The translations under genes were made by a program, and so were the position numbers. The notes under the pieces are model-generated. The model was not told where the DNA came from, did no database searches, and was given only the letters and a program-made list of their open reading frames with translations. From contig DAOVWR010000021.1 of assembly GCA_030636545.1 (NCBI GenBank), positions 1 to 16,616 of the forward strand: a stretch of DNA of 16,616 bases, given 5' to 3'. Each line of letters opens with the position of its first letter. Within the stretch, counting starts at the first letter, position 1. The stretch comes from Mycoplasmatota bacterium (lineage in GTDB: Bacteria > Bacillota_I > Bacilli_A > Izemoplasmatales > Izemoplasmataceae). Positions 1-7,323 of this stretch are shown in pieces.

Positions 1-294
1 ACTTAAACTATCAGGCATAACTAATATTGAATGATAACCTTTCGCAGCCGCGACCATTGCAATACCAATTCCGGTATTTCCACTTGTTGGCTCTACGATA
101 GTATCACCAGGCTTTATTAACCCTTCTTTTTCAGCTGCTTCAATCATACTGATTGCAATTCTATCTTTTACACTTCCACCAGGATTAAACCATTCTAGTT
201 TCAAGTAAATCTCTGCCATATTTTCATTTATTAATTTATCTAATTTTATTATTGGAGTATTTCCAATTAATTCATATATATTGTTATAAATCAT
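1..294 (-). CDS. cysK: Cysteine synthase (O-acetylserine sulfhydrylase) family, N-terminal part, cut by window edge
   Basis: The 98 visible residues are the N-terminus of a PLP-dependent enzyme that makes cysteine from O-acetylserine and sulfide in the cytoplasm. The sequence shows ELIGNTPIIKL near residues 8-18, NPGGSVKDR at 37-45 with the PLP Schiff-base lysine at about K43, and the phosphate-binding loop EPTSGNTGIGIA at 68-79. The ATG at 292-294 follows an AGAGGTG ribosome binding site, and a TATAAT-like -10 lies at 325-330. The C-terminal two thirds are beyond base 1. In Bacillus subtilis cysK also lies downstream of ftsH, as here. A cystathionine beta-synthase-like member of the same fold cannot be excluded without the rest of the protein. 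Confidence 0.88.
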   Translation of the reverse strand, partial: MIYNNIYELIGNTPIIKLDKLINENMAEIYLKLEWFNPGGSVKDRIAISMIEAAEKEGLIKPGDTIVEPTSGNTGIGIAMVAAAKGYHSILVMPDSLS

Positions 295-377
295 AATACA
301 CCTCTTTAACTACGTCTTAACAACATTATATAGTTGATTTAATTTATAAACTAATGATATGCTGAAAAACTAATAAA

Positions 378-404
378 AAAGAACTGAATTAAATTCAGTT
401 CTTT
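378..404 (-). terminator. Rho-independent terminator of lysS
   Basis: An 11-bp stem (378-388 with 394-404) with a 5-base loop. Read on the minus strand it lies 5 bases after the lysS stop codon and runs into a T-rich tract (TTTTTTATT, the complement of 372-380). It separates lysS from cysK, so cysK probably has its own promoter. Confidence 0.82.
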
Positions 405-408
405 AAAC

Positions 409-1899
409 TTATTTTCCTCTTGGTTTCATATGTGGGAATAATAAAACGTCTCTTATTGAAGGAGAATCAGTTAACAGCATAACTAAACGATCAACTCCAA
501 CTCCTAGTCCACCTGTAGGTGGCATTCCATATTCCAATGCTTCAATGTAATCGATGTCCATTTCATTGGCCTCATCGTTACCTAGTTCTTTTTCATCTAT
601 TTGAGCTAAGAAACGTTCTTTTTGATCAATTGGATCATTAAGTTCAGTGAATGCATTTGCATATTCACGACCATCAATAAATAATTCAAATCTATCTGTG
701 AAACGTGAATCTACCATATTTTTCTTAGCTAACGGACTAATTTCGATAGGATGTCCATAAACAAATGTTGGCTGAATAACTTGGCTTTCAACGTATTCTT
801 CAAACAATAAGTTTAAGATATGCCCAGTTCCTGTATAGTGTGCTGGCACTTCTAAATTCTTTTTAAGAGCAAACGCTTTGGCTTTTTCAAAAGTCATAGC
901 TTTATCCCAAAAATCTATTCCAACTACATCTCTAACAGCGTCAGCCATATGCAGTTTTGCCCAAGGAGCACCTAGATGAATTTCTTTTTCGCCGTAAATG
1001 ACTGTTTCTTTACCTAATTTTCTAGCGATTGAAGAAATCATATATTCAGTTAGTTCCATCATTGTATCGAGATTCCCATAAGCTTGGTATAACTCAAGCA
1101 TTGTAAATTCAGGATTATGTTTAATACTCATACCTTCATTTCTAAATGTTCTTCCAATTTCATAAACACCATCAAATCCACCAACTATAAGTCTTTTTAA
1201 GTATAACTCAGTTGCTATTCTTAAATAAAACTCCATATCTAATGTATTATGGTGAGTAATAAAAGGTCTTGCGTTAGCTCCACCAAGAATTGGATGAAGT
1301 ACTGGTGTTTCAACTTCTAAGAAGCCTTTTTCATCTAAGATATCTCTCATCATTGAAATTACTTTTGAACGAGTAATAAATGTTTCTCGTGATTTTGTAT
1401 TTGTTATTAAATCAACATATCTACGACGATATCTTTCTTCAATATCAGTTAAACCATGATATTTTTCAGGAAGAGGTCTTAAAGCTTTTGATAAGTGAAC
1501 GTATTTTGATACTTTAACACTTAGTTCACCGGTATTAGTTCTCATGATAGTTCCATAAACACCAACGATATCACCTAAGTCTGATTTATTGAATATTTCA
1601 AAAGAGTCTTCACCAATTACGTCTTTTCTAACGTATAGTTGGATTTGTCCAAACTGGTCCATAATATGCATAAATCCAGCTTTTCCTTTTCCTCTTTTTG
1701 TCATAATACGGCCAGCAACAATGATTTCCTCTGTTTCCATATCATGTAATTCTTCTTTAGTATATTCGTCATATTTGTCTAAAAGAGTCTTAGTATTGTT
1801 ATTACGATCAAAACGTTGTCCAAATGGATCAACACCCTTTTCTTTTAAAAATTCTAGTTTCTCTCTTCTAACAATCTCTTGATCTGATAATTTTGCCAT
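409..1899 (-). CDS. lysS: Lysyl-tRNA synthetase, class II
   Basis: Cytoplasmic enzyme that charges tRNA-Lys with lysine using ATP. At 496 residues it has the usual bacterial LysS length. An N-terminal OB-fold anticodon-binding domain spans roughly residues 58-145. The class II catalytic domain follows: motif 1 around GFLEVETPVL (192-201), motif 2 around FRNEGMSIKHNPEF (252-265) with its ATP-binding arginine, and motif 3 around GLGVGVDRLVML (464-475) near the C-terminus. The ATG at 1897-1899 is preceded by a strong GAGGTGA site, and a TGGTATAAT extended -10 lies about 35 bases upstream. The gene looks intact and is probably transcribed alone, because terminators lie on both sides. lysS is also found in the ftsH region of Bacillus subtilis. 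Confidence 0.97.
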   Translation of the reverse strand: MAKLSDQEIVRREKLEFLKEKGVDPFGQRFDRNNNTKTLLDKYDEYTKEELHDMETEEIIVAGRIMTKRGKGKAGFMHIMDQFGQIQLYVRKDVIGEDSFEIFNKSDLGDIVGVYGTIMRTNTGELSVKVSKYVHLSKALRPLPEKYHGLTDIEERYRRRYVDLITNTKSRETFITRSKVISMMRDILDEKGFLEVETPVLHPILGGANARPFITHHNTLDMEFYLRIATELYLKRLIVGGFDGVYEIGRTFRNEGMSIKHNPEFTMLELYQAYGNLDTMMELTEYMISSIARKLGKETVIYGEKEIHLGAPWAKLHMADAVRDVVGIDFWDKAMTFEKAKAFALKKNLEVPAHYTGTGHILNLLFEEYVESQVIQPTFVYGHPIEISPLAKKNMVDSRFTDRFELFIDGREYANAFTELNDPIDQKERFLAQIDEKELGNDEANEMDIDYIEALEYGMPPTGGLGVGVDRLVMLLTDSPSIRDVLLFPHMKPRGK

Positions 1900-1932
1900 A
1901 AATAGTCACCTCATTTAATTTCTGCATAATAG

Positions 1933-1941
1933 ATTATACCA
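1933..1941 (-). promoter_or_regulatory. Extended -10 promoter element for lysS
   Basis: On the minus strand the bases read TGGTATAAT, a perfect TATAAT with the TGn extension, about 34 bases before the lysS ATG. No good -35 hexamer is seen at the usual distance, which the TGn extension can compensate for. Confidence 0.55.
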
Positions 1942-1963
1942 TATAATTATTGGATATATAAAG

Positions 1964-1990
1964 AAAATAGCACAAATAATGTGCTATTTT
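1964..1990 (-). terminator. Rho-independent terminator of the metal-binding lipoprotein gene
   Basis: A 10-bp stem (1964-1973 with 1981-1990) and a 7-base loop, followed on the minus strand by TTTTCTTTATAT. The TAG stop of the lipoprotein gene (1984-1986) lies inside the 5' arm, so coding sequence and terminator overlap. Confidence 0.75.
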
Positions 1991-2943
1991 GTCGCCTCTT
2001 TTAAGACTTCTAAGTTATCGTACATAATAGACATATATGTATAGCCGTTCTCTATCTCTTCATTTGTAAGGTTTCCAAGACCGTGTAGATATAATGCAAT
2101 TGCTTCATCATCTACTGCTTGTAAGGCCTCTAAGACTTGTTCACCAGCTGGTGAGTTAGTATTTTTTTCAAATAGAATATGATGAATAAAGTGATGTAAA
2201 GCTTCATTAACAAACTCAATTAAATCACTTGGAATGCTTTCTGATGAATGGGGGCTTGTGACGATAGACATTATTTCAATATCGTAACGAGCATGCCAAT
2301 AAGTAAATAACATAGCAGTTGTGATAATAGGTTTAAGTGCTTCATCAGCCATTTCTTGGTAATCATCATCTAGTTTTTCAAGTGCAGCAGATATTACAGT
2401 ATAGTTATTTTCATATAATTCACTATTTTCTGGATATGCTACTATCAATTTATCTCTTACAAGTTCTGCAGCTTGCTGCATTCTTACAGGATCTAACCAA
2501 AAATGAGGATCATCAGATAGTGAATTTTCATCACAATCTAATATCGGATTATCATCCGGCTCTAAATGAGTATGTTCGTGTGAATAACAAACTCTATTAT
2601 ATGTAATATATTGGGATACATCGATTAGTTCAACTGAACCATCAGCAAAAGTAGAATCAGCATTATCTGGAATATATGTATCTACACCTGCATTTACATA
2701 AAATAATAGATCAGCATTGATCATATCAATTATCTCTTTTGCGCTCCAATCAATTGATTCACTATGAACTGTTGAACCTGGAACTCTTTTAACTACAACT
2801 GTGTCTCCAGCTATCTCTTCTACAAGATATTGCATAGGATAAACAGTTACATAAACATTATTTTCATTTTCTACAGGACCTTTACACCCAGTAAGCGTCA
2901 TGAAGAATATCATTGATAAAATAATTAGCAAACATTTTTTCAT
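1984..2943 (-). CDS. Metal ABC transporter substrate-binding lipoprotein, ZnuA/PsaA (cluster 9) family
   Basis: A 319-residue extracytoplasmic lipoprotein of the family that captures Zn2+ or Mn2+ for an ABC importer. A hydrophobic signal peptide ends in the lipobox LTGC with the acylated cysteine at C20. Family hallmarks are H60 in STVHSESID (first ligand), a short His stretch H122/H124/H126, DPHFWLDP with H147 (second ligand), and a C-terminus near YMSIMYDNL typical of the family. By my hand alignment to PsaA, the third ligand position (Glu205, His in ZnuA) is A210 and the fourth (Asp280) is H287. The start is set at ATG 2941-2943: the in-frame GTG at 2950-2952 lies inside the AGGTGA ribosome binding site. 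No permease or ATPase gene is in this window, so it is an orphan here. Metal identity is not known. Confidence 0.88.
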   Translation of the reverse strand: MKKCLLIILSMIFFMTLTGCKGPVENENNVYVTVYPMQYLVEEIAGDTVVVKRVPGSTVHSESIDWSAKEIIDMINADLLFYVNAGVDTYIPDNADSTFADGSVELIDVSQYITYNRVCYSHEHTHLEPDDNPILDCDENSLSDDPHFWLDPVRMQQAAELVRDKLIVAYPENSELYENNYTVISAALEKLDDDYQEMADEALKPIITTAMLFTYWHARYDIEIMSIVTSPHSSESIPSDLIEFVNEALHHFIHHILFEKNTNSPAGEQVLEALQAVDDEAIALYLHGLGNLTNEEIENGYTYMSIMYDNLEVLKEATK

Positions 2944-2971
2944 TTCTATCACCTATTTCTATTGTGAAATA

Positions 2972-3000
2972 ATTATATATTAAACTAAATCACATTACAA
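2972..3000 (-). promoter_or_regulatory. Promoter of the metal-binding lipoprotein gene
   Basis: On the minus strand TTGTAA (2995-3000) and TATAAT (2972-2977) are separated by 17 bases and lie about 30 bases before the ATG. The spacing is ideal, but the DNA is AT-rich, so chance matches are possible. I see no clear Zur or MntR operator palindrome. Confidence 0.45.
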
Positions 3001-3004
3001 CATA

Positions 3005-3259
3005 TTATAGCCTTTTTTCCTCAATTATTTCAAACATATTTTTCGCATCTTCTTTTTTTGCAGATCCAAGCAAATCTAAAACCTTAATTATAACAATTTT
3101 ATTGCCAAAATGAATACCAATAATATCGCCTACTAAAAGCTTCGTACTTGATTTTGCAACTCTATCATTAACAAAAATTCTTCCGTTATCTGCGACTTCT
3201 TTTGCGACTGTTCTTCTTTTAATAATTCTTGATACTTTTAAGTATTTATCTAGTCTCAT
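3005..3259 (-). CDS. rqcP: S4-domain RNA-binding protein RqcP (YabO/Hsp15 family)
   Basis: An 84-residue cytoplasmic protein. It is a single S4 RNA-binding domain from the first residue (MRLDKYLKVSRIIKRR, then VADNGRIFVNDRVAK), followed by a short charged tail; family members such as B. subtilis RqcP are about the same length. RqcP works in ribosome-associated quality control: it binds 50S subunits carrying peptidyl-tRNA and supports alanine tailing by RqcH. The ATG at 3257-3259 follows a GGTGAT site, and a TGATATAAT extended -10 lies close upstream. In B. subtilis the gene is a few genes upstream of tilS-hpt-ftsH; here it lies just after ftsH, so the association is kept but the order changed. 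There is no clear terminator after it, so read-through into the lipoprotein gene is possible. The related heat-shock protein Hsp15 is the main alternative name. Confidence 0.85.
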   Translation of the reverse strand: MRLDKYLKVSRIIKRRTVAKEVADNGRIFVNDRVAKSSTKLLVGDIIGIHFGNKIVIIKVLDLLGSAKKEDAKNMFEIIEEKRL

Positions 3260-3274
3260 AATATCACCATCTAT

Positions 3275-3283
3275 ATTATATCA
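3275..3283 (-). promoter_or_regulatory. Extended -10 promoter element for rqcP
   Basis: TGATATAAT on the minus strand, 16 bases before the rqcP ATG and just after the ftsH terminator. Transcription from it would give a very short leader that still contains the GGTGAT ribosome binding site. Confidence 0.5.
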
Positions 3284-3286
3284 TAA

Positions 3287-3313
3287 AAAAAGGATATCAA
3301 CGATATCCTTTTT
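3287..3313 (-). terminator. Terminator of the tilS-hpt-ftsH operon
   Basis: The stem GGATATC/GATATCC (3292-3298 with 3302-3308) has a 3-base loop and extends by five A-T pairs. On the minus strand it ends in a run of seven T. It begins 5 bases after the ftsH stop codon. Confidence 0.85.
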
Positions 3314-3318
3314 AGTAC

Positions 3319-5310
3319 TTAACTTTCGTTCTTCTTAGTAGTATCTTCTGTTTTTACTTCTTCATTTTCAACTGTATTTTTCACTTCATTAGTAATTTTA
3401 GGTTTAGCAACTTTTTTAGCTGCGTCTTTTACTTTTTTATTGTCCCACCAACTCAGAGTTCCAGTATCTACTATTTCATAAATATTTTCTTTTGTTAATG
3501 TTTCAACTTCAAGTAAGAATTTAGCGATTAGCTTAACTAAATCTAAATTTTCTTTTAATACTTTTTCAGCGATAGTATAGCATTCATCTATAATATGTCT
3601 TACTTCATTATCTATTTCTAAAGCTACTTGATCACTAAACATTTTATTAGTGTTATAGTCTCTTCCTAAGAATACTTGATCAGAACGTTTTTCATATTGA
3701 ATTGGACCAAGTGAACTCATTCCGTATTCAGTAACCATAGATCTTGCGATTTCAGTCGCTTGTTGGAAGTCATTATGAGCACCAGTTGATACATCATCAA
3801 AGATGATTTCTTCACTAACTCGTCCACCAAGTAATCCCGTAATTCTATCAAGTAATCCAGACTTAGTAGATAAGAAAGATTCTTCTTCTTCAGGAAGCAT
3901 AAGTGCGTAACCACCAGTTTTCCCGCGGGGAATAATTGTAACTTTATGAACAATGTTTGCGTTATCTAGCTTGATACCTAAAACAGCGTGTCCAGCTTCA
4001 TGGTGAGCAATAAAATCTCGTTCTCTTTTTGATAAAGCTCTTGATTTTTTTGCTGGTCCCATCATAACTCTATCAATTGCTTCATCAAGATGATGAATTT
4101 TAATTGCATGTTTGTTTTCTCGAGCAGTTAGGATTGCAGCTTCATTTAATAAGTTTTCTAAGTCAGCTCCAGTAAATCCTGGAGTTCTTTTTGCGATTTC
4201 ATCAAAAGTAACACTTGGATCTATTTTTTTATTTTTAGCATGAACCATAAGTATTTCTTTTCTACTTTTTATATCAGGTCTAGCAATTGTAATTTGACGA
4301 TCAAAACGTCCCGGTCTTAGTAAGGCTGGGTCTAATACATCAGGTCTGTTTGTTGCAGCAATTACGATAATACCTGAATTTGATCCAAATCCATCCATTT
4401 CAACAAGTAACTGATTAAGTGTTTGTTCACGTTCATCGTGACCTCCACCAAGTCCAGCTCCTCTTTGACGTCCAACTGCATCAATTTCATCTATAAAGAC
4501 AATACATGGTGCATTTTGTTTTGCTGTTTTAAACATATCACGTACACGACTTGCTCCAACACCAACAAACATTTCTACGAAATCAGATCCACTGATTGAG
4601 TAAAAAGGAACGCTTGCTTCGCCGGCTACTGCTCTAGCTAGTAATGTTTTCCCTGTACCAGGAGGCCCAACAAGTAGTACTCCAGTAGGAATTCTGGCTC
4701 CTAATGCAATATATTTTTTAGGATTTTTAAGGAAATCGATTAGTTCGGCCATTTCAGCTTTTTCTTCTTCGATACCAGCTACATGATCAAATGTAGTTGT
4801 TTTTCCTTTATTAAGTTTTGCTCTGTTTTTCCCAAATTCAAAGGCCTTATTATTTCCACCTTGATTTCTCATAAAGTAACCAATGATAAATATCAGGATA
4901 ATAATTGGTAATAGCATAATAATGATACTCCAAAAACTATAAGATGAACCTCTAATATGTTCATACACAATACCATTAGTTTCAGCTAAATCAATTATAT
5001 TTTCCAAGGTTTCTTGAGTTGGAACTTCTAAATAGTAAGAACTACCATTTTTCAATGTTCCCTCAATTAAATAAGCACCAGTATTGATTTCTCCAGAAAT
5101 TGGTGTTGATTTAATTGTTTCAACATCACCACTGTTAATTTTTGTAACAAAAGTACTGTATTTATAAGGGATCGGTTGATCTTCCTCGTAAGTATACATA
5201 TACACTGCTGCAAATACAAATAACAGTATAATTGCTACAACAATAAGACTACCTAGTCTTCCTTGTTGTGGTTTCCCTTGTTTTGGTTTTAATTGTTTTT
5301 TTTCTGCCAT
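3319..5310 (-). CDS. ftsH: ATP-dependent zinc metalloprotease FtsH
   Basis: A membrane-bound AAA+ protease that unfolds and degrades damaged membrane proteins and short-lived cytoplasmic regulators, acting as a hexamer. Domains in order (663 residues): first membrane helix about 21-40, small extracytoplasmic domain 41-122, second helix about 126-146, AAA+ ATPase with Walker A GPPGTGKT (215-222), pore loop MFVG (247-250), Walker B IVFIDEID (270-277) and the second region of homology with TNRPDVLDPALLRPGRFDR (320-338). The M41 protease domain has HEAGH (437-441) with catalytic E438, and D514 as third zinc ligand. A Lys/Glu-rich tail of about 35 residues ends the protein. The ATG follows AGGGAAGTG. 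It is the last gene of the tilS-hpt-ftsH operon, with a 12-base gap after hpt, as in many Firmicutes. It looks intact. Confidence 0.98.
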   Translation of the reverse strand: MAEKKQLKPKQGKPQQGRLGSLIVVAIILLFVFAAVYMYTYEEDQPIPYKYSTFVTKINSGDVETIKSTPISGEINTGAYLIEGTLKNGSSYYLEVPTQETLENIIDLAETNGIVYEHIRGSSYSFWSIIIMLLPIIILIFIIGYFMRNQGGNNKAFEFGKNRAKLNKGKTTTFDHVAGIEEEKAEMAELIDFLKNPKKYIALGARIPTGVLLVGPPGTGKTLLARAVAGEASVPFYSISGSDFVEMFVGVGASRVRDMFKTAKQNAPCIVFIDEIDAVGRQRGAGLGGGHDEREQTLNQLLVEMDGFGSNSGIIVIAATNRPDVLDPALLRPGRFDRQITIARPDIKSRKEILMVHAKNKKIDPSVTFDEIAKRTPGFTGADLENLLNEAAILTARENKHAIKIHHLDEAIDRVMMGPAKKSRALSKRERDFIAHHEAGHAVLGIKLDNANIVHKVTIIPRGKTGGYALMLPEEEESFLSTKSGLLDRITGLLGGRVSEEIIFDDVSTGAHNDFQQATEIARSMVTEYGMSSLGPIQYEKRSDQVFLGRDYNTNKMFSDQVALEIDNEVRHIIDECYTIAEKVLKENLDLVKLIAKFLLEVETLTKENIYEIVDTGTLSWWDNKKVKDAAKKVAKPKITNEVKNTVENEEVKTEDTTKKNES

Positions 5311-5322
5311 ATTTACACTTCC

Positions 5323-5868
5323 CTATTTGTTATAAATTTCAGGTTTAAGTACTCCTACATATGGTAAGTTTCGGTATTTTTCATCATAATCTAGTCCGAA
5401 GCCTACAACAAATTCTTTTGGAATAGTTGTTCCGATATATTCTGGAACTAATTGTACTACTCTACCCTCTGGTTTATCTAATAATGTTGCTACTATAACG
5501 CTTTTAGCTCCACGGTATAATAGTAAATCTTTTATTACTTTGATAGTTTTTCCAGTATCTACAATGTCTTCGGTAATAATGATGTGACGATCGTGAACTG
5601 GGATTCCTAAATCTTTTAATATTTGGACATCACCAACAGATTCAATTCCTCCGTGGTAACTTGAAACATCCATAAATCCAACTTCTAGATGAATATCCAT
5701 TTCTGTAAGTAGGTATCCCATAAAAGGAACACATCCTTTTAATAATCCTATTACTAGTGGAAACTTATCTTTATAATCTTTTGATAATTTTTTTCCCATA
5801 TCTTTAGCAATTTGAAATATTTCTTCTTGGGTAACTAATACTTTTTCGATATCTTTATCTAACATCAT
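5323..5868 (-). CDS. hpt: Hypoxanthine phosphoribosyltransferase
   Basis: Cytoplasmic purine-salvage enzyme that joins hypoxanthine (and usually guanine) to PRPP to give IMP or GMP. The 181 residues match the usual length. Visible motifs are the pyrophosphate loop LLKG (42-45), the flexible loop SSYHGG (69-74), the PRPP-binding motif IIITEDIVDTGKT (96-108) and the purine-site segment FVVGFGLDYDEKYRNLPY (153-170). Two tandem ATG codons are available: the first (5866-5868) overlaps the tilS TGA in an ATGA arrangement, but it is very close to the GAGGTG site, so the second (5863-5865) may be the real start with better spacing. The overlap implies translational coupling to tilS. In B. subtilis, HprT and TilS also interact and activate ftsH transcription, which makes the conserved order meaningful. 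Confidence 0.96.
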   Translation of the reverse strand: MMLDKDIEKVLVTQEEIFQIAKDMGKKLSKDYKDKFPLVIGLLKGCVPFMGYLLTEMDIHLEVGFMDVSSYHGGIESVGDVQILKDLGIPVHDRHIIITEDIVDTGKTIKVIKDLLLYRGAKSVIVATLLDKPEGRVVQLVPEYIGTTIPKEFVVGFGLDYDEKYRNLPYVGVLKPEIYNK

Positions 5869-7178
5869 TTCACCTCGTATATATAGATTCTTTTAATACA
5901 ATCTTTGTTTTGATGAGATTTTTTAATTCCAGGAATCCATAAGACATTAGTTTTATCAGCAATGATAAACAATTTGTCTCTTTTAGATAAAGGAATTTTT
6001 TGATCAATTAAAATATCTTTTACTTTTTTTGTTCCCACTTTGAGTATCATTTTATCGCCATTATTTCTATTCCTTAGATAAAGTGGAAAGACCTTATCAT
6101 TATAACATAGTTCGAAATAATGTGTATTATATTGTTCTATTTTATTCTTGCTAAAAATGTAACTATCATTATCAGATACAAAATACTCTCCATAATTCTT
6201 TATTTCAATATTTTGTTTAGTATATTTCTCTTTTAGTTCTACATAAATATAGTCATATTCTTTAACAAAATTATAGTTGTGTCCTAACGAAATTGTTTGA
6301 TTTGGATTTTCACTAAGACATAGTTTAATCATACTTGTATATTGTTCATAACTTACCTCTACTAGGTTGTTTGAGGTTTTATTAATTAAGTACTGAAGAA
6401 CTTTTATTTTAATGATTTTTTCGAGTTCATTGAATGTTCTTAAGTTTACATTATTATAAAAACAATTATTTTTTATGTATTCATCTCTTAGTCTATTTAA
6501 GACGGTATCAGCTGATTCAATATAATCTTTAAATTGAATAATTTTTTCATTAAGATTGGGATTTTCTTGTCTTAAAAGAGGAATAATATTATGACGATAT
6601 CTGTTTCTTGTGTATACATCCTCTTCATTAGACAAATCTTCATAATAAACGATATCATACTTTTTAGCATAACTAAGAATTTCTTCTTTTGTAACTTCCA
6701 TTAACGGTCTAACAATTGAGATATTTCTATCTTTTCTAATTTCTGGAATTCCAGCATACCCACTAAATGATGTACCTCTTGTAAGGCGCATTAATGTTGT
6801 TTCCACTTGATCGTCAAGGTGGTGAGCAACGATGATTTTTGAGGCCTGATATTTTTGCGCAACAGCTTTAAAGAAGCCATATCTTTGGTTTCTTGAATCA
6901 TCATGGAAATTCACTTTTTGGTTATCCTTAACAATATATCCTTCAAAAGGAATTTCTAACTTTTTAGCTAAGTTTTTGATGTTTTTATACTCAGTATCTG
7001 ATTCAACTCTTTTTTTATGATTAACATGGGAAATAATAAGATTTAAATTTAATTTTAGGTTATTTAAGATATCTAAAAGAACCATTGAATCTACACCACC
7101 ACTGAGTGCTACAACGATTGTTTCATTCTCTTTTAAATTTTTTTTATTTACTACAAATTTTCTTAAATCTCTTTTCAT
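5865..7178 (-). CDS. tilS: tRNA(Ile)-lysidine synthase
   Basis: Essential cytoplasmic enzyme that changes the wobble C34 of the CAU-anticodon tRNA-Ile to lysidine, using ATP and lysine, so that AUA codons are read as isoleucine. An N-terminal PP-loop ATP pyrophosphatase domain carries SGGVDS at 26-31, then HVNHKKR and AHHLDDQVETTLMRLTRG. A C-terminal TilS domain ends with LFIIADKTNVLWIPGIKK. Length is 437 residues, normal for the long form. I choose the ATG at 7176-7178 (MKRDLRKF), 8 bases after the AAGGTGA site. The upstream in-frame GTG (7185-7187) and ATG (7182-7184) lie in or against the ribosome binding site. It is the first gene of the tilS-hpt-ftsH operon. The C-terminal half is less conserved and very AT-rich, but the frame is open throughout. 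Confidence 0.95.
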   Translation of the reverse strand: MKRDLRKFVVNKKNLKENETIVVALSGGVDSMVLLDILNNLKLNLNLIISHVNHKKRVESDTEYKNIKNLAKKLEIPFEGYIVKDNQKVNFHDDSRNQRYGFFKAVAQKYQASKIIVAHHLDDQVETTLMRLTRGTSFSGYAGIPEIRKDRNISIVRPLMEVTKEEILSYAKKYDIVYYEDLSNEEDVYTRNRYRHNIIPLLRQENPNLNEKIIQFKDYIESADTVLNRLRDEYIKNNCFYNNVNLRTFNELEKIIKIKVLQYLINKTSNNLVEVSYEQYTSMIKLCLSENPNQTISLGHNYNFVKEYDYIYVELKEKYTKQNIEIKNYGEYFVSDNDSYIFSKNKIEQYNTHYFELCYNDKVFPLYLRNRNNGDKMILKVGTKKVKDILIDQKIPLSKRDKLFIIADKTNVLWIPGIKKSHQNKDCIKRIYIYEVK

Positions 7179-7196
7179 GTTCATCACCTTAGTATA

Positions 7197-7205
7197 ATTA
7201 TATCA
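7197..7205 (-). promoter_or_regulatory. Extended -10 promoter element for the tilS operon
   Basis: TGATATAAT on the minus strand, 18 bases upstream of the chosen tilS ATG, in the divergent gap between tilS and the transporter gene. I see no good -35 box at 16-18 bases. Confidence 0.5.
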
Positions 7206-7278
7206 TATTAATTGCTATTAGATATTATATAATGGTTTACTTTGAAATACAAAATATTTTCTTGATATTTGGTATTTG

Positions 7279-7287
7279 TGCTATAAT
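7279..7287 (+). promoter_or_regulatory. Extended -10 promoter element for the UMF1 transporter and maf
   Basis: TGCTATAAT, a perfect TATAAT with TGn extension, 36 bases before the ATG. A TTGATA at 7262-7267 is only 14 bases away, too close for a normal -35, so the extended -10 is the main support. Confidence 0.5.
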
Positions 7288-7323
7288 ATATAAAGTAGAT
7301 AAAAAAAAGAATGGAGAGATTAT

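Noticed and set aside
295..408. T-box or riboswitch upstream of cysK
   Set aside because: The leader is about 30 bases and shows only a -10 box and the lysS terminator; there is no room for a T-box or S-box structure.
1589..1882. 97-residue open frame on the plus strand inside lysS
   Set aside because: It is antisense to a fully conserved lysS coding region, has no ribosome binding site and no recognisable motif; low stop frequency on the opposite strand explains it.
2337..2606. 89-residue open frame on the plus strand inside the lipoprotein gene
   Set aside because: It is a shadow of the conserved substrate-binding protein, with no start signals.
3717..3953. 78-residue minus-strand frame within ftsH
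   Set aside because: It is an alternative frame of the FtsH protease domain, with no ribosome binding site or family similarity.
7262..7287. TTGATA/TATAAT as a standard promoter for the transporter gene
   Set aside because: The spacer is only 14 bases, too short for a normal -35/-10 pair; the TGn extension is the better explanation.
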